Of a stretch of DNA of 14,465 bases, positions 7,962 to 13,976 are shown one piece after another. The translations under genes and the position numbers were made by a program. Numbering within the stretch: position 1 is the stretch's first letter; each line of letters begins with the position of its first letter. Source of the DNA: Micavibrio sp. UBA7689 (GTDB taxonomy: Bacteria; Pseudomonadota; Alphaproteobacteria; Micavibrionales; Micavibrionaceae); contig DLGR01000014.1 of NCBI GenBank assembly GCA_002482805.1, positions 1-14,465 on the forward strand. Reading direction: 5' to 3'. The notes below the pieces were generated by a model. That model did no database searches, had not been told where the DNA came from, and worked only from the letters and a program-made list of their open reading frames with translations.

Positions 7962-8822
7962 ATGCATATTTTTTTACGTCTGCCCAGCCACACGAAGGAA
8001 AGCCGCAAGGATTTCATGGCGTTGACGCGCCTGTTCCCGCCGGAATGCTTTGAAAACGCCGCCGCCGGCCCGCAACTGAACGCGAACGCCGCCAACGATT
8101 CCAAACTAAGCACGCGCCGTTTTGAAATCAGCGTGCTGTGCGATATGTGGGACAAAGCGTTGAACAAAGCGGAGCTGGCCATACGCACGATAGATTCCCC
8201 GCCTTTCACACTCGATCATTTTTTAAAGGATGCGCCCCTGCCCGATCCGCAAGCCATGCCGATCAAGGACGCCGCAGACGCACTCGCGCGCCATGTCGTG
8301 CGCATCGATCATATCGGCATCAATGTCCCGCGCAGCCTTCCGGCATCCGCGTGGAAAAAAGCGACCGGAGCGCTCTCGCATCACAACAATCTCTATGAAT
8401 ATCCGAACGGCGTGGACGGATACGACCCCGCAAAAAATCTCTGGCTGTTTCTGGTGCAGAATGCGTTCGGGCATGAAGGCGCCCATACCAAATTCGAACT
8501 GGCCCATGACGGGCTGCAAGACCACAGCGTCGTGCAGATCGATATCAAAACCGATTTAAGCCCTGAAAAAGCGCGCGCCCTGTTCCCCACAGGCCAGCAA
8601 CTACCAGGATTGGAAGATTATTTTTTGAGCGTTCCCGTTTCCACGCAAATTCCGGGAATGCAGGATGTCCGCCTCGATGTCCGCTTCGCCCATGAGAAAA
8701 AATTTCCGAACAGTTCCATCAATAAGGAACGCACGGCGTGGGAAAACGGAAGCTTTTTCACAGAACACGCGAAAGCCGTGATGGCGGATAAATCCGCTCG
8801 GCTCCCGAGATTTGACGCTTAG
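7962..8822 (+). CDS. Hypothetical protein with a weak glyoxalase (VOC)-like core
   Basis: A 286-residue soluble protein with no signal peptide or membrane segment. I do not recognise it with confidence. The middle stretch VVRIDHIGINVP (about 112-123) and later KFELAHDG..DHSVVQIDI resemble the metal-binding strands of the vicinal-oxygen-chelate superfamily, in which His and Glu bind the metal. The full paired-module pattern is not clear, so this is only a suggestion. The N-terminal 110 residues form a separate, mostly helical region. The start at 7962 is preferred because the frame is closed by a stop just upstream and because the promoter places the transcript start there; the next ATG (8016) also lacks a ribosome site. 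The TAG stop overlaps the opposing pyrophosphatase stop by four bases. Confidence 0.75.
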   Translation: MHIFLRLPSHTKESRKDFMALTRLFPPECFENAAAGPQLNANAANDSKLSTRRFEISVLCDMWDKALNKAELAIRTIDSPPFTLDHFLKDAPLPDPQAMPIKDAADALARHVVRIDHIGINVPRSLPASAWKKATGALSHHNNLYEYPNGVDGYDPAKNLWLFLVQNAFGHEGAHTKFELAHDGLQDHSVVQIDIKTDLSPEKARALFPTGQQLPGLEDYFLSVPVSTQIPGMQDVRLDVRFAHEKKFPNSSINKERTAWENGSFFTEHAKAVMADKSARLPRFDA

Positions 8823-9361
8823 GCGGCTTTCGAATTTTTCTTCGCGCGCTCTATGCCTTCGAGGATGAGTTTCTTGGCCTGCGCCGCATCGCCCCAGCCT
8901 TTGAGCTTCACCCACTTGCCTTTTTCAAGGTCTTTATAGTGTTTGAAGAAATGCTCTATCTGGTCGCGGCGGATAGGGCGGATGTCTTCGAGGTCTTCGA
9001 TATTGTCGTGATAGGGGTGCAGGGCGGCCACAGGCACGCCGATGATTTTCTCGTCGATACCCTTGTCGTCTTCCATCAACAAAACGCCGACGGGGCGCGT
9101 GCGCATGATTGCGCCGGCCATCACGGGCGTGACGCTGATGACGATAACATCCACGGGGTCGCCGTCTTCGGACAGCGTGTGGGGAATGAATCCGTAATTG
9201 CCGGGATAATACATCGGGGTGTGCAGGAATCGGTCAACGAACATCACGCCGGATTCCTTGTCCAGTTCGTATTTCACCGGCGCGCCGCCCATCGGGTTTT
9301 CGATGAACACATTCACTTCTTCGGGAACGTTCGAGCCAATGGCGATTTTATCGAGAAACAT
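8819..9361 (-). CDS. ppa: Inorganic pyrophosphatase, family I
   Basis: This cytoplasmic housekeeping enzyme hydrolyses pyrophosphate to two phosphates and so drives biosynthetic reactions forward. The 180-residue length is normal for a hexameric bacterial family I enzyme. The active-site residues are visible in order: KYELDK (30-35), YYPGNYGFIP (51-60), the signature DGDPVDV (66-72) with its three metal-binding Asp residues, MEDDKGIDEK (96-105), and the C-terminal HFFKHYKDLE....VK (about 138-152). The start is the ATG at 9361, which has AAGGAG six bases upstream. An in-frame start 60 bases further upstream is rejected because it lacks a site and extends beyond the family N-terminus. It is divergent from the methyltransferase and convergent with the 7962 gene. 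Confidence 0.97.
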   Translation of the reverse strand: MFLDKIAIGSNVPEEVNVFIENPMGGAPVKYELDKESGVMFVDRFLHTPMYYPGNYGFIPHTLSEDGDPVDVIVISVTPVMAGAIMRTRPVGVLLMEDDKGIDEKIIGVPVAALHPYHDNIEDLEDIRPIRRDQIEHFFKHYKDLEKGKWVKLKGWGDAAQAKKLILEGIERAKKNSKAA

Positions 9362-9443
9362 GCAAAACTCCTTAATTTCCAACGCCGCATCATTACGGGA
9401 TTTCACCCTATCCCGCCACAAAAAAACGGCCTAAAATGCCCCC

Positions 9444-10358
9444 ATGGAGCACTATTTCGGAGGAGGATCGGGCGATATGCTGGCCGACCGGCGCTATCAA
9501 ATGGCGCTGCAGCTGGCCGAAGGCGGAGATTTCACCGCCGCCGCGGATCTGCTCCGTCAGGCGATAGAAATGGTGCCGGAATGGCCGCCGCTTTATTTCC
9601 ATCTGGGCGATGCGCTGCGCCTTTCGGGCAAAAAAGAAAAGGCGGTTGAGGCCCTGCGCGAATATCTGGCATTAGACCCCGATGATAAAATGGGCGCCAC
9701 CATCAAACTCACATTGCTCGGCGCACATGACGCGCCGGATACCTTGCCCGAAGGCTATGTCAGGTCGCTGTTCGATCAATACGCCCCGCGGTTTGAAAAA
9801 TGCCTCGTCGAAAATCTCGCCTATCACACGCCCGAAATCATCGCGGAAAAAATCAGGTCCGTGCATCCCGCGCCGTTTGAAAACTTGCTGGATCTGGGCT
9901 GCGGCACAGGTCTGGGCGCGTTACAGTTTAAGGGGAGCGCGTCCCGCATGGTCGGCGTCGATATCGCCCCCGCTATGGTCGAACATGCGAAGGCCAAAAA
10001 CATCTACGCCGAACTGCACGCGGCGACCATCGAATCATATCTTGCGGGCACCGATGAAAAATTCGATCTGGTCCTCGCCGCCGATGTGTTCGTCTATATC
10101 GGCGTGCTCGATGAATTGTTCAAATCCGTCGCCGCGCATATGAAAGATGGCGGAATCTATGGTTTCTCCACCCAGAAAATCGGCGACGGGCATAAGGACT
10201 GGATTCTGGGAGACGATCATCGCTATGCCCACGCGAAATCCTATATCGAACGCTGCGCCGCAGGCGCGGGTTTAAAAATACTATCGTGCGACGACGTGGA
10301 TTTACGCCTCGATGCGGGCGCGTACATCACGGGGTCTGTTTTTACATGTGCGAGATAA
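9444..10358 (+). CDS. TPR-containing class I SAM-dependent methyltransferase
   Basis: A 304-residue protein. Residues 15-85 form about two tetratricopeptide repeats (ADRRYQMALQLAEGGDF and PPLYFHLGDALRLSGKKEKAVEAL). Residues 115-304 form a Rossmann methyltransferase domain: motif I LDLGCGTG (149-156) binds SAM, VGVDIA (170-175) carries the acidic residue for the ribose, and FDLVLAADV (207-215) is motif IV-like. The substrate is unknown; the TPR part probably recognises a protein partner. I prefer the ATG at 9444 because the SGD..ADRR stretch before the second Met (9477) is conserved in alphaproteobacterial relatives, as I recall, even though a strong GGAGGAGG lies upstream of that second Met. 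A -10-like TAAAAT ends six bases before 9444, so this mRNA may also be leaderless. Confidence 0.88.
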   Translation: MEHYFGGGSGDMLADRRYQMALQLAEGGDFTAAADLLRQAIEMVPEWPPLYFHLGDALRLSGKKEKAVEALREYLALDPDDKMGATIKLTLLGAHDAPDTLPEGYVRSLFDQYAPRFEKCLVENLAYHTPEIIAEKIRSVHPAPFENLLDLGCGTGLGALQFKGSASRMVGVDIAPAMVEHAKAKNIYAELHAATIESYLAGTDEKFDLVLAADVFVYIGVLDELFKSVAAHMKDGGIYGFSTQKIGDGHKDWILGDDHRYAHAKSYIERCAAGAGLKILSCDDVDLRLDAGAYITGSVFTCAR

Positions 10359-10363
10359 AAATA

Positions 10364-11086
10364 ATGCAAAATATTATAGAAACGTATGTTCAATACGAAG
10401 AATGGTTGAATCTTATCAAAGATATCGCACTACTTTTTGGTTTCTACAAATTCATACAATTTCTTTGGGAAAAGCGTTTTGTTGATAAATCAAAACAAAT
10501 TAAAAGCAACTTAGAGATCAGAGAAGAATTGGGAAAGAAATTAGAAAAATATGTGCATGAAAAATTTAAAAATGGCGGCAGAGATATAGCGGTACGATTT
10601 ATATATTGGAAAAACTATCCCAACAAAATTGATGATGATGCGTATAAGTTTCACCTGCTAATTAATGACAATGGCAAGAACGTTTTGCCCTCAGGCTGGA
10701 TTGATAGTACAGGAATAAATTTTCAAGAGCACGTATGGTTTTTATCGTTCAGTGTTTATGTAGATGATAAAGGAATTTTCTTTGTTAATAAAAAAGGCCT
10801 AACGATAAAAAACTTTAAAGAAGTACAAAATTGCGTAATGATATTGCACTTACCATTCACAAATATCGTTAATTTTGATTTCAAAGATTTTATAGAATAC
10901 GAGCCAATCTTTTATATAAGGCATGCCTATACTAACTATAAAAAATTGTATGATGATAAAATAATTATTAGAGAAAAATTTGGAGATCCCTATTTTCGTT
11001 TAGAACTAAATCGAAAACTTCGCCTAAAAAAATACACATGGTTTAGCTATACTCTCCTAAAGATAAAACTTTTCTTGACATCATAG
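10364..11086 (+). CDS. AT-rich orphan protein with one N-terminal membrane segment
   Basis: About 240 residues from the ATG at 10364; an in-frame ATG at 10346 and a longer frame from 10286 overlap the methyltransferase and are less likely. Base and codon use differ sharply from all neighbours: very AT-rich, with many AAA, AAT, TTT and ATA codons, which points to recent acquisition. Residues 17-36 are hydrophobic and aromatic (IKDIALLFGFYKFIQFLW), a likely membrane anchor. They are followed by a Lys-rich helical stretch and then a compact alternating alpha/beta region of about 170 residues. I see no catalytic motif and recognise no family. It starts five bases after the methyltransferase stop. 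Its last codons contain the -35 box of the next unit's promoter. Isolated AT-rich genes of this kind are often defence or phage-related cargo, but nothing here proves that. Confidence 0.75.
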   Translation: MQNIIETYVQYEEWLNLIKDIALLFGFYKFIQFLWEKRFVDKSKQIKSNLEIREELGKKLEKYVHEKFKNGGRDIAVRFIYWKNYPNKIDDDAYKFHLLINDNGKNVLPSGWIDSTGINFQEHVWFLSFSVYVDDKGIFFVNKKGLTIKNFKEVQNCVMILHLPFTNIVNFDFKDFIEYEPIFYIRHAYTNYKKLYDDKIIIREKFGDPYFRLELNRKLRLKKYTWFSYTLLKIKLFLTS

Positions 11087-11103
11087 GAATTTATGCCTAT
11101 AAT
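11075..11103 (+). promoter_or_regulatory. Perfect-consensus sigma70 promoter abutting the cassette start codon
   Basis: TTGACA (11075-11080) and TATAAT (11098-11103) are separated by 17 bases: all twelve positions match the consensus at optimal spacing. The -35 box lies inside the last codons of the orphan gene. Tandem ATG codons follow at 11106 and 11109, two and five bases after the -10 box, so transcription would begin at or just after them. Confidence 0.8.
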
Positions 11104-11105
11104 AA

Positions 11106-11402
11106 ATGATGACAGATGAAGACAAAAAAGCGGCCCACCGCGACCAACAACAAATCCTCAAATCCCTTATAAACCAAAGCGTTATGCCCTGCCGGGGCGA
11201 GAACACCGCCGATATTCTGGCGGAACAGGCCCACCTGCTCGACCTCGCTTTCCGCCGTTTTGTTTCCAACACGGCCTATTATTCCGATGTCATGGATTAT
11301 GCCCTCGCCTTCAAGGCGCAACAACAATGCCGCCAGACCCTGCAATTTATCAACGCCTTGGAAAAGCATAATAAAAATGGCAATGGCCAACCAAAATCAT
11401 GA
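11106..11402 (+). CDS. Small helical protein, first gene of a two-gene cassette
   Basis: A 98-residue, all-helical, soluble protein; 97 residues if the second of the two tandem ATGs at 11109 is used, which better suits the promoter position. The segment AEQAHLLDLAFRRFVSNTA, then YALAFKAQQQCRQTLQFINAL, is a pattern I recall from small alphaproteobacterial proteins of unknown function that sit next to GPKT..GK/KHGLRS-type genes, as here. The terminal segment is Asn/Lys-rich. Its TGA overlaps the next ATG in ATGA, so translation is coupled. No DNA-binding or catalytic motif is visible. The two genes share the promoter at 11075-11103. Confidence 0.8.
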   Translation: MMTDEDKKAAHRDQQQILKSLINQSVMPCRGENTADILAEQAHLLDLAFRRFVSNTAYYSDVMDYALAFKAQQQCRQTLQFINALEKHNKNGNGQPKS

Positions 11403-11724
11403 CGAACGAACTATTGGATTTTTCTCCTGATCTCCTTTGTCATCCTGAGGAAGCAATCGCGACCGAAGGATCTCAGGAGATTCCTCGCCCTGCTCGGAAT
11501 GACAATAAAAACGGGTGGAGCGCCGAACGCCGCGCAAAACATTCCGCCGCCATCATGCGCTGGAAACCATGGGCCAAATCCACGGGGCCCAAAACCGCGC
11601 AAGGTAAAATCCGCAGCAGTCAAAACGCTTACAAACACGGGCTGCGCTCCGCACAATTTCGGGAATGGGTCGCGTTGCTCGCGAAACAGCGGCGTTTCCT
11701 GATACAGGCAAGAAATCAGGCGCG
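11399..11724 (+). pseudogene. GPKT/KHGLRS-family small protein with in-frame repeat insertion and lost stop
   Basis: The second cassette gene starts at the ATG overlapping the previous stop. Residues around NGWSAERRAKHSAAIMRWKPW, followed by STGPKT..GK and SSQNAYKHGLRS, are the recognisable core of a small basic alphaproteobacterial family of unknown function, often found with the partner upstream. Residues 14-36 (CHPEEAIATEG...RPARNDN) are encoded by an inserted palindromic repeat and are not part of the family. The recognisable protein ends near residue 105 (KQRRFLIQARNQ). The frame nevertheless runs on to a stop at 12302-12304, antisense to a believable leftward gene, as Ser-rich sequence typical of a shadow. 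A one-base shift near 11690 would restore a stop at 11700-11702. I therefore treat the 3' end as broken; the coding part ends somewhere in 11700-11724. Confidence 0.55.
11438..11504. repeat. Dispersed palindromic repeat inserted in frame in a coding sequence
   Basis: A 67-base imperfect palindrome with TGTCAT at one end and ATGACA at the other. A nested hairpin is formed by GGATCTC and GAGATTCC. The sequence type (GTCAT.CTGAGG...GAAGGATCTC..., ending CGGAATGACA) is the common dispersed repeat seen in many bacterial genomes. In translation it gives the familiar CHPEE....EGSQEIP..ARND string. It is in frame here and leaves the start codon and the downstream family core intact. It resembles in behaviour the Rickettsia palindromic elements that insert into genes. 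Only one copy is visible in the window. Confidence 0.75.
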
Positions 11725-12096
11725 TTACAATTTCAATGCGGAATGCAGTTCTTTCAATATACCGCGCGCTTCCTTCAATATAACCGCGCGGTCCTCTTCG
11801 TCCAGTTCGACGACGGTCAGCTGCCCGCTGTCCTTGGCAAAAATAGCATCGAAATCGTCCATCTCTTCGGCGCGCTCCAACGCTTCGCCCGCGGACTTGG
11901 CGGCCGTAGCGCGTGATATGTCCAGGCTCAGGATGGTTCGTAAAAAACGGTCCATGCTGTCCGGGCGAACGCGGTCAAACATTTCCTCGACGGCGGCCGA
12001 CGCAACGGGGTCATGGTCGGCATGCGCGAGCCTGCGCGCCACGGCCAGCGCCATCGCCGCATCGAAAAATACATTTTTTAATTGCGCTGCATTCAT
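11725..12096 (-). CDS. Small helical acidic protein of unknown function
   Basis: 123 residues from the ATG at 12096, which has an AAGGCGGG site at good spacing; a GTG two codons upstream (12102) is also open but less well placed. The protein is acidic and fully helical with heptad-like spacing: an N-terminal AAMALAVARRLAHADHD, a central VEEMFDRVRPDSMDRFLRTILSLD, and a C-terminal VVELDEEDRAVILKEARGILKELHSAL. No membrane segment, signal or catalytic motif is visible, and I do not recognise a family. TATGAT upstream of the site could be its -10 box. The opposite-strand open frame covering the same bases is Ser/Arg-rich and looks like a shadow, which supports this strand as the coding one. It is convergent with the broken cassette gene. 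Confidence 0.7.
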   Translation of the reverse strand: MNAAQLKNVFFDAAMALAVARRLAHADHDPVASAAVEEMFDRVRPDSMDRFLRTILSLDISRATAAKSAGEALERAEEMDDFDAIFAKDSGQLTVVELDEEDRAVILKEARGILKELHSALKL

Positions 12097-12179
12097 GCAC
12101 ACCCGCCTTAATCATACACGCGCGGGACTATGCCACCGCATAACGGGGGCGGACAACATATTACTTTTAACACATTGTA

Positions 12180-12200
12180 TTAAAACGGGTTTCAGACCCG
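12180..12200 (-). terminator. Probable intrinsic terminator of the malonyl-CoA decarboxylase-like gene
   Basis: Read leftward, CGGGT, loop CTGAA, ACCCG, then TTTTA. The stem is only five base pairs, and the gene's TGA stop lies in the loop, so this is short but well placed. Confidence 0.4.
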
Positions 12201-13127
12201 CAATTCTATCTCGGCGGGTGCGTTTTGCACCTCGCGGGACCGTGCAATGTTCCGCTCTATCTGCGCATCTCTCAACAAGGAGGATGACAGCATCGGGAAT
12301 ATGATTTCGGATGTGACGGCGAAACGCTCCGCCGGATCCATCTCCTTGTTGCGCCATGTCTGTTTCACCGCGCGGAATTTTTCGGCGTTGGCGCGTAAAA
12401 CGGATGGATCGTTTTCATACACATAGTTGACCATGGCCGCATGCGGCTGAACGTTTCCGCCTTCGTCGGACCTGTCGCCGGCCATCAACTTTACATCGCC
12501 GATACGGGCGCCGTTACCCATATGGAATTGCTGCACACCGTCCGAACCGCTGAGCAGATGTTCGATAACCGTGCGGCGCTTTTCCGCATCGGATAAAACG
12601 GCGAAATCGGTACGGCCCTGTCCGCTCATATTTTTGTCAAAGGAACGCAGCGGGGAAAGAGTGGTCATGCGCACGCCGCCATATTCGCGCGTCAAATGGT
12701 CATGCAGGTTGAGCACGAGCCTTTGCCCCGCGCCGGGCGTGTCGGTGATGTTCGAAATGGAATAAAAGGTCAGCGCGGTCGGTTTTTCCCTGCGCTCGTG
12801 TGTGTCGCCCTCCAGAATGCGGCGGACATTGCCGTGAAGGTCGCGGTCGCTGTTCAAACGGGCGTAGCTTTTGTGAACGTAAATCGCGGCTTGCACGATA
12901 TCGCCTTCTTGAACCATGGCGAAACAGGTGCGGTCGAAATTCGGTCCGCCCAGACGGCAGGAGCGCAATTCTTCCAATGTGCGTGCGCCGTGCATATGCA
13001 CGCGGTCATGCCCGACCAACTGGCCCGCAACATGATCCGGCGTATCGCGCGTGATTTCCATGAACCGCACATGTGGCATGTCCGCGTTTTCACCGAATCC
13101 GCCGTTGATTTTCCCCTCGTAACCCAC
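12192..13127 (-). CDS. Stand-alone malonyl-CoA decarboxylase-like catalytic domain
   Basis: About 311 residues from a GTG at 13127, which has AAGAGGGG four bases upstream; the frame is open 28 codons further, but without a ribosome site and with an unlikely sequence. Family motifs of the malonyl-CoA decarboxylase GNAT-like domain appear in order: an EITRDTP..HVAGQL..HDRVH entry helix (24-44), FYSISN (121-126), TTLSPLRSF (155-163), FHMGNGARI (201-209) and MVNYVYEND (232-240). The conserved Ser of the YSIS motif and His of the FH.GNGA motif, the catalytic pair in characterised enzymes, are both kept. The N-terminal helical domain of full-length enzymes (normally about 450 residues) is absent, and a helical tail of about 50 residues follows the core. 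Known members turn malonyl-CoA into acetyl-CoA and CO2; divergence here makes the same activity plausible but unproven. It is divergent from the glyoxalase gene. Confidence 0.75.
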   Translation of the reverse strand: MGYEGKINGGFGENADMPHVRFMEITRDTPDHVAGQLVGHDRVHMHGARTLEELRSCRLGGPNFDRTCFAMVQEGDIVQAAIYVHKSYARLNSDRDLHGNVRRILEGDTHERREKPTALTFYSISNITDTPGAGQRLVLNLHDHLTREYGGVRMTTLSPLRSFDKNMSGQGRTDFAVLSDAEKRRTVIEHLLSGSDGVQQFHMGNGARIGDVKLMAGDRSDEGGNVQPHAAMVNYVYENDPSVLRANAEKFRAVKQTWRNKEMDPAERFAVTSEIIFPMLSSSLLRDAQIERNIARSREVQNAPAEIELRV

Positions 13128-13284
13128 AGAACCCCTCTTAATAAATTCACAAATAATAGCTTTGTTTTTACAGAGAATAATCTTGCTCAGTTGCACAGTC
13201 TCCCGCAACAACCATGCATGCTGCGCCGCCGCTCAATTGTGGATAACTGGAGGAACCTTAACAAAACAGGGCCGTTGGCCACAT

Positions 13285-13701
13285 ATGCCCACATCCCTTC
13301 TCATCAATATAGACGTGCCGGAACTGCAAAAAGGCATCGATTTCTACACGAAAGCCCTCGGCCTGCGCCACACGCGCATTTTGTTCGACGGCACCGTGGC
13401 GGAAATGATTCATGATGGCGCGGCCATGCGGATTTATCTTTTGGCGGAAGGCGAAGCGACCGTTGCCACGCGCGAACCCATCTGTTTGCGGGACTACAAC
13501 CGCCACTGGACTCCGGTACATATGGATTTCGTGGTGGAGGATCTGCAAACATCCATCGAAAGCGCATTGGCGGCATGAGCAAATCAGGACACGCAAATCG
13601 AAAACCATCCGTGGGGCGACATCGCGGTGATGTCCGATCCGTTCGGCAACGGCTTTTGCCTGCTCCGTTTTTTCGGTAACGGCTACGGTGAAAACGTGTA
13701 A
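13285..13701 (+). pseudogene. Glyoxalase/VOC family gene interrupted by one in-frame TGA
   Basis: From the ATG at 13285 the frame reads PTSLLINIDVPELQKGIDFYTKALGL, the typical first strand and helix of a glyoxalase-like VOC protein, and continues to WTPVHMDFVVEDLQTSIESALAA before TGA at 13576-13578. The same frame then continues without another stop as HPWGDIAVMSDPFGNGFCLLRF, the expected C-terminal module, to TAA at 13699-13701. The whole gene would encode 138 codons. The family usually has Gly at the interrupted place (ALAAGA), so a single GGA-to-TGA change explains it. Without the end, the second metal-binding strand is lost and the product is probably inactive. The ribosome site is unclear: a GGAGG lies about 30 bases upstream of the ATG. 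Confidence 0.75.
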
Positions 13702-13704
13702 TAG

Positions 13705-13731
13705 AAACGGCCCCTGTACGGGACCGTTTTT
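13705..13731. terminator. Bidirectional intrinsic terminator between convergent genes
   Basis: AAACGG-C-CCC, loop TGTAC, GGG-A-CCGTTTTT: a stem of about nine pairs with one internal C/A mismatch. It has a T-run on the right side (rightward genes) and an A-run plus TTTCTATT in the leftward reading. It lies three bases after the glyoxalase frame's TAA and about 17 bases after the stop of the 45-residue leftward gene. Confidence 0.8.
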
Positions 13732-13747
13732 AAAAATTCGAAAATCG

Positions 13748-13885
13748 TTATTGGTTGTTTTGTTTGTTTTTCGCGAACGTGTATGCCGCCTGATATTGCT
13801 GGCGCTCTTGCGCCGTCCAATTCGGGTCATCCATCATGTTTTTGTTGGAGTTCGCGTCGTTCATGGCAAGTTCTTCAAGATTCAT
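13748..13885 (-). CDS. 45-residue polar small protein
   Basis: ATG at 13885 is preceded by AAGGAG eight bases upstream, a strong site. The product (MNLEELAMNDANSNKN, then DDPNWTAQERQQYQAAY and a Lys/Asn/Gln-rich end) is hydrophilic, with an N-terminal and a central helix and no membrane segment. I know no family. It lies directly downstream of the rRNA-operon terminator and ahead of a bidirectional terminator on the same strand. That gives it a complete ribosome-site-to-terminator unit, but no clear promoter of its own was found. Expression by read-through from the rRNA operon is possible. The ribosome site and the clean terminator support a real gene despite its length. Confidence 0.6.
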   Translation of the reverse strand: MNLEELAMNDANSNKNMMDDPNWTAQERQQYQAAYTFAKNKQNNQ

Positions 13886-13953
13886 GGTCTTTCTCCTTTG
13901 TGTGTGCCTCACAAACGCCTGAAAAAGCCATCGGTTCCCGCCAAAATCCCAAC

Positions 13954-13976
13954 AAAAAACCCGCCTTGCGACGGGT
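13954..13976 (-). terminator. Intrinsic terminator of the rRNA operon
   Basis: Read leftward: ACCCGTC, tetraloop GCAA (GNRA type), GGCGGGT, then a run of Ts. The stem has seven pairs including one G:T. It lies about 66 bases after the 5S rRNA 3' end, as expected for the end of an rRNA operon. Confidence 0.85.

Noticed and set aside
8939..9649. 236-residue rightward open frame
   Set aside because: Antisense to inorganic pyrophosphatase and overlapping the methyltransferase start; composition is that of a shadow.
10286..10363. N-terminal extension of the AT-rich gene to 10286
   Set aside because: It overlaps 73 bases of the methyltransferase, has the composition of that gene in another frame, and shows no ribosome site.
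11399..12304. Full 301-residue rightward protein
   Set aside because: The part after about 11724 is Ser/Arg-rich low-complexity sequence antisense to a better-supported gene, so only the first third is accepted as coding.
12696..13415. 239-residue rightward open frame
   Set aside because: Antisense to the malonyl-CoA decarboxylase-like gene, whose motifs are convincing, and running into the glyoxalase gene out of frame.
13576..13578. TGA as a selenocysteine or tryptophan codon
   Set aside because: Relatives are expected to carry Gly at this place, TGA is used as a stop elsewhere in the window, and no obvious selenocysteine-type hairpin follows immediately.
13258..13830. 190-residue leftward open frame
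   Set aside because: Antisense to the glyoxalase frame and crossing a strong terminator and the start of a better-supported small gene.
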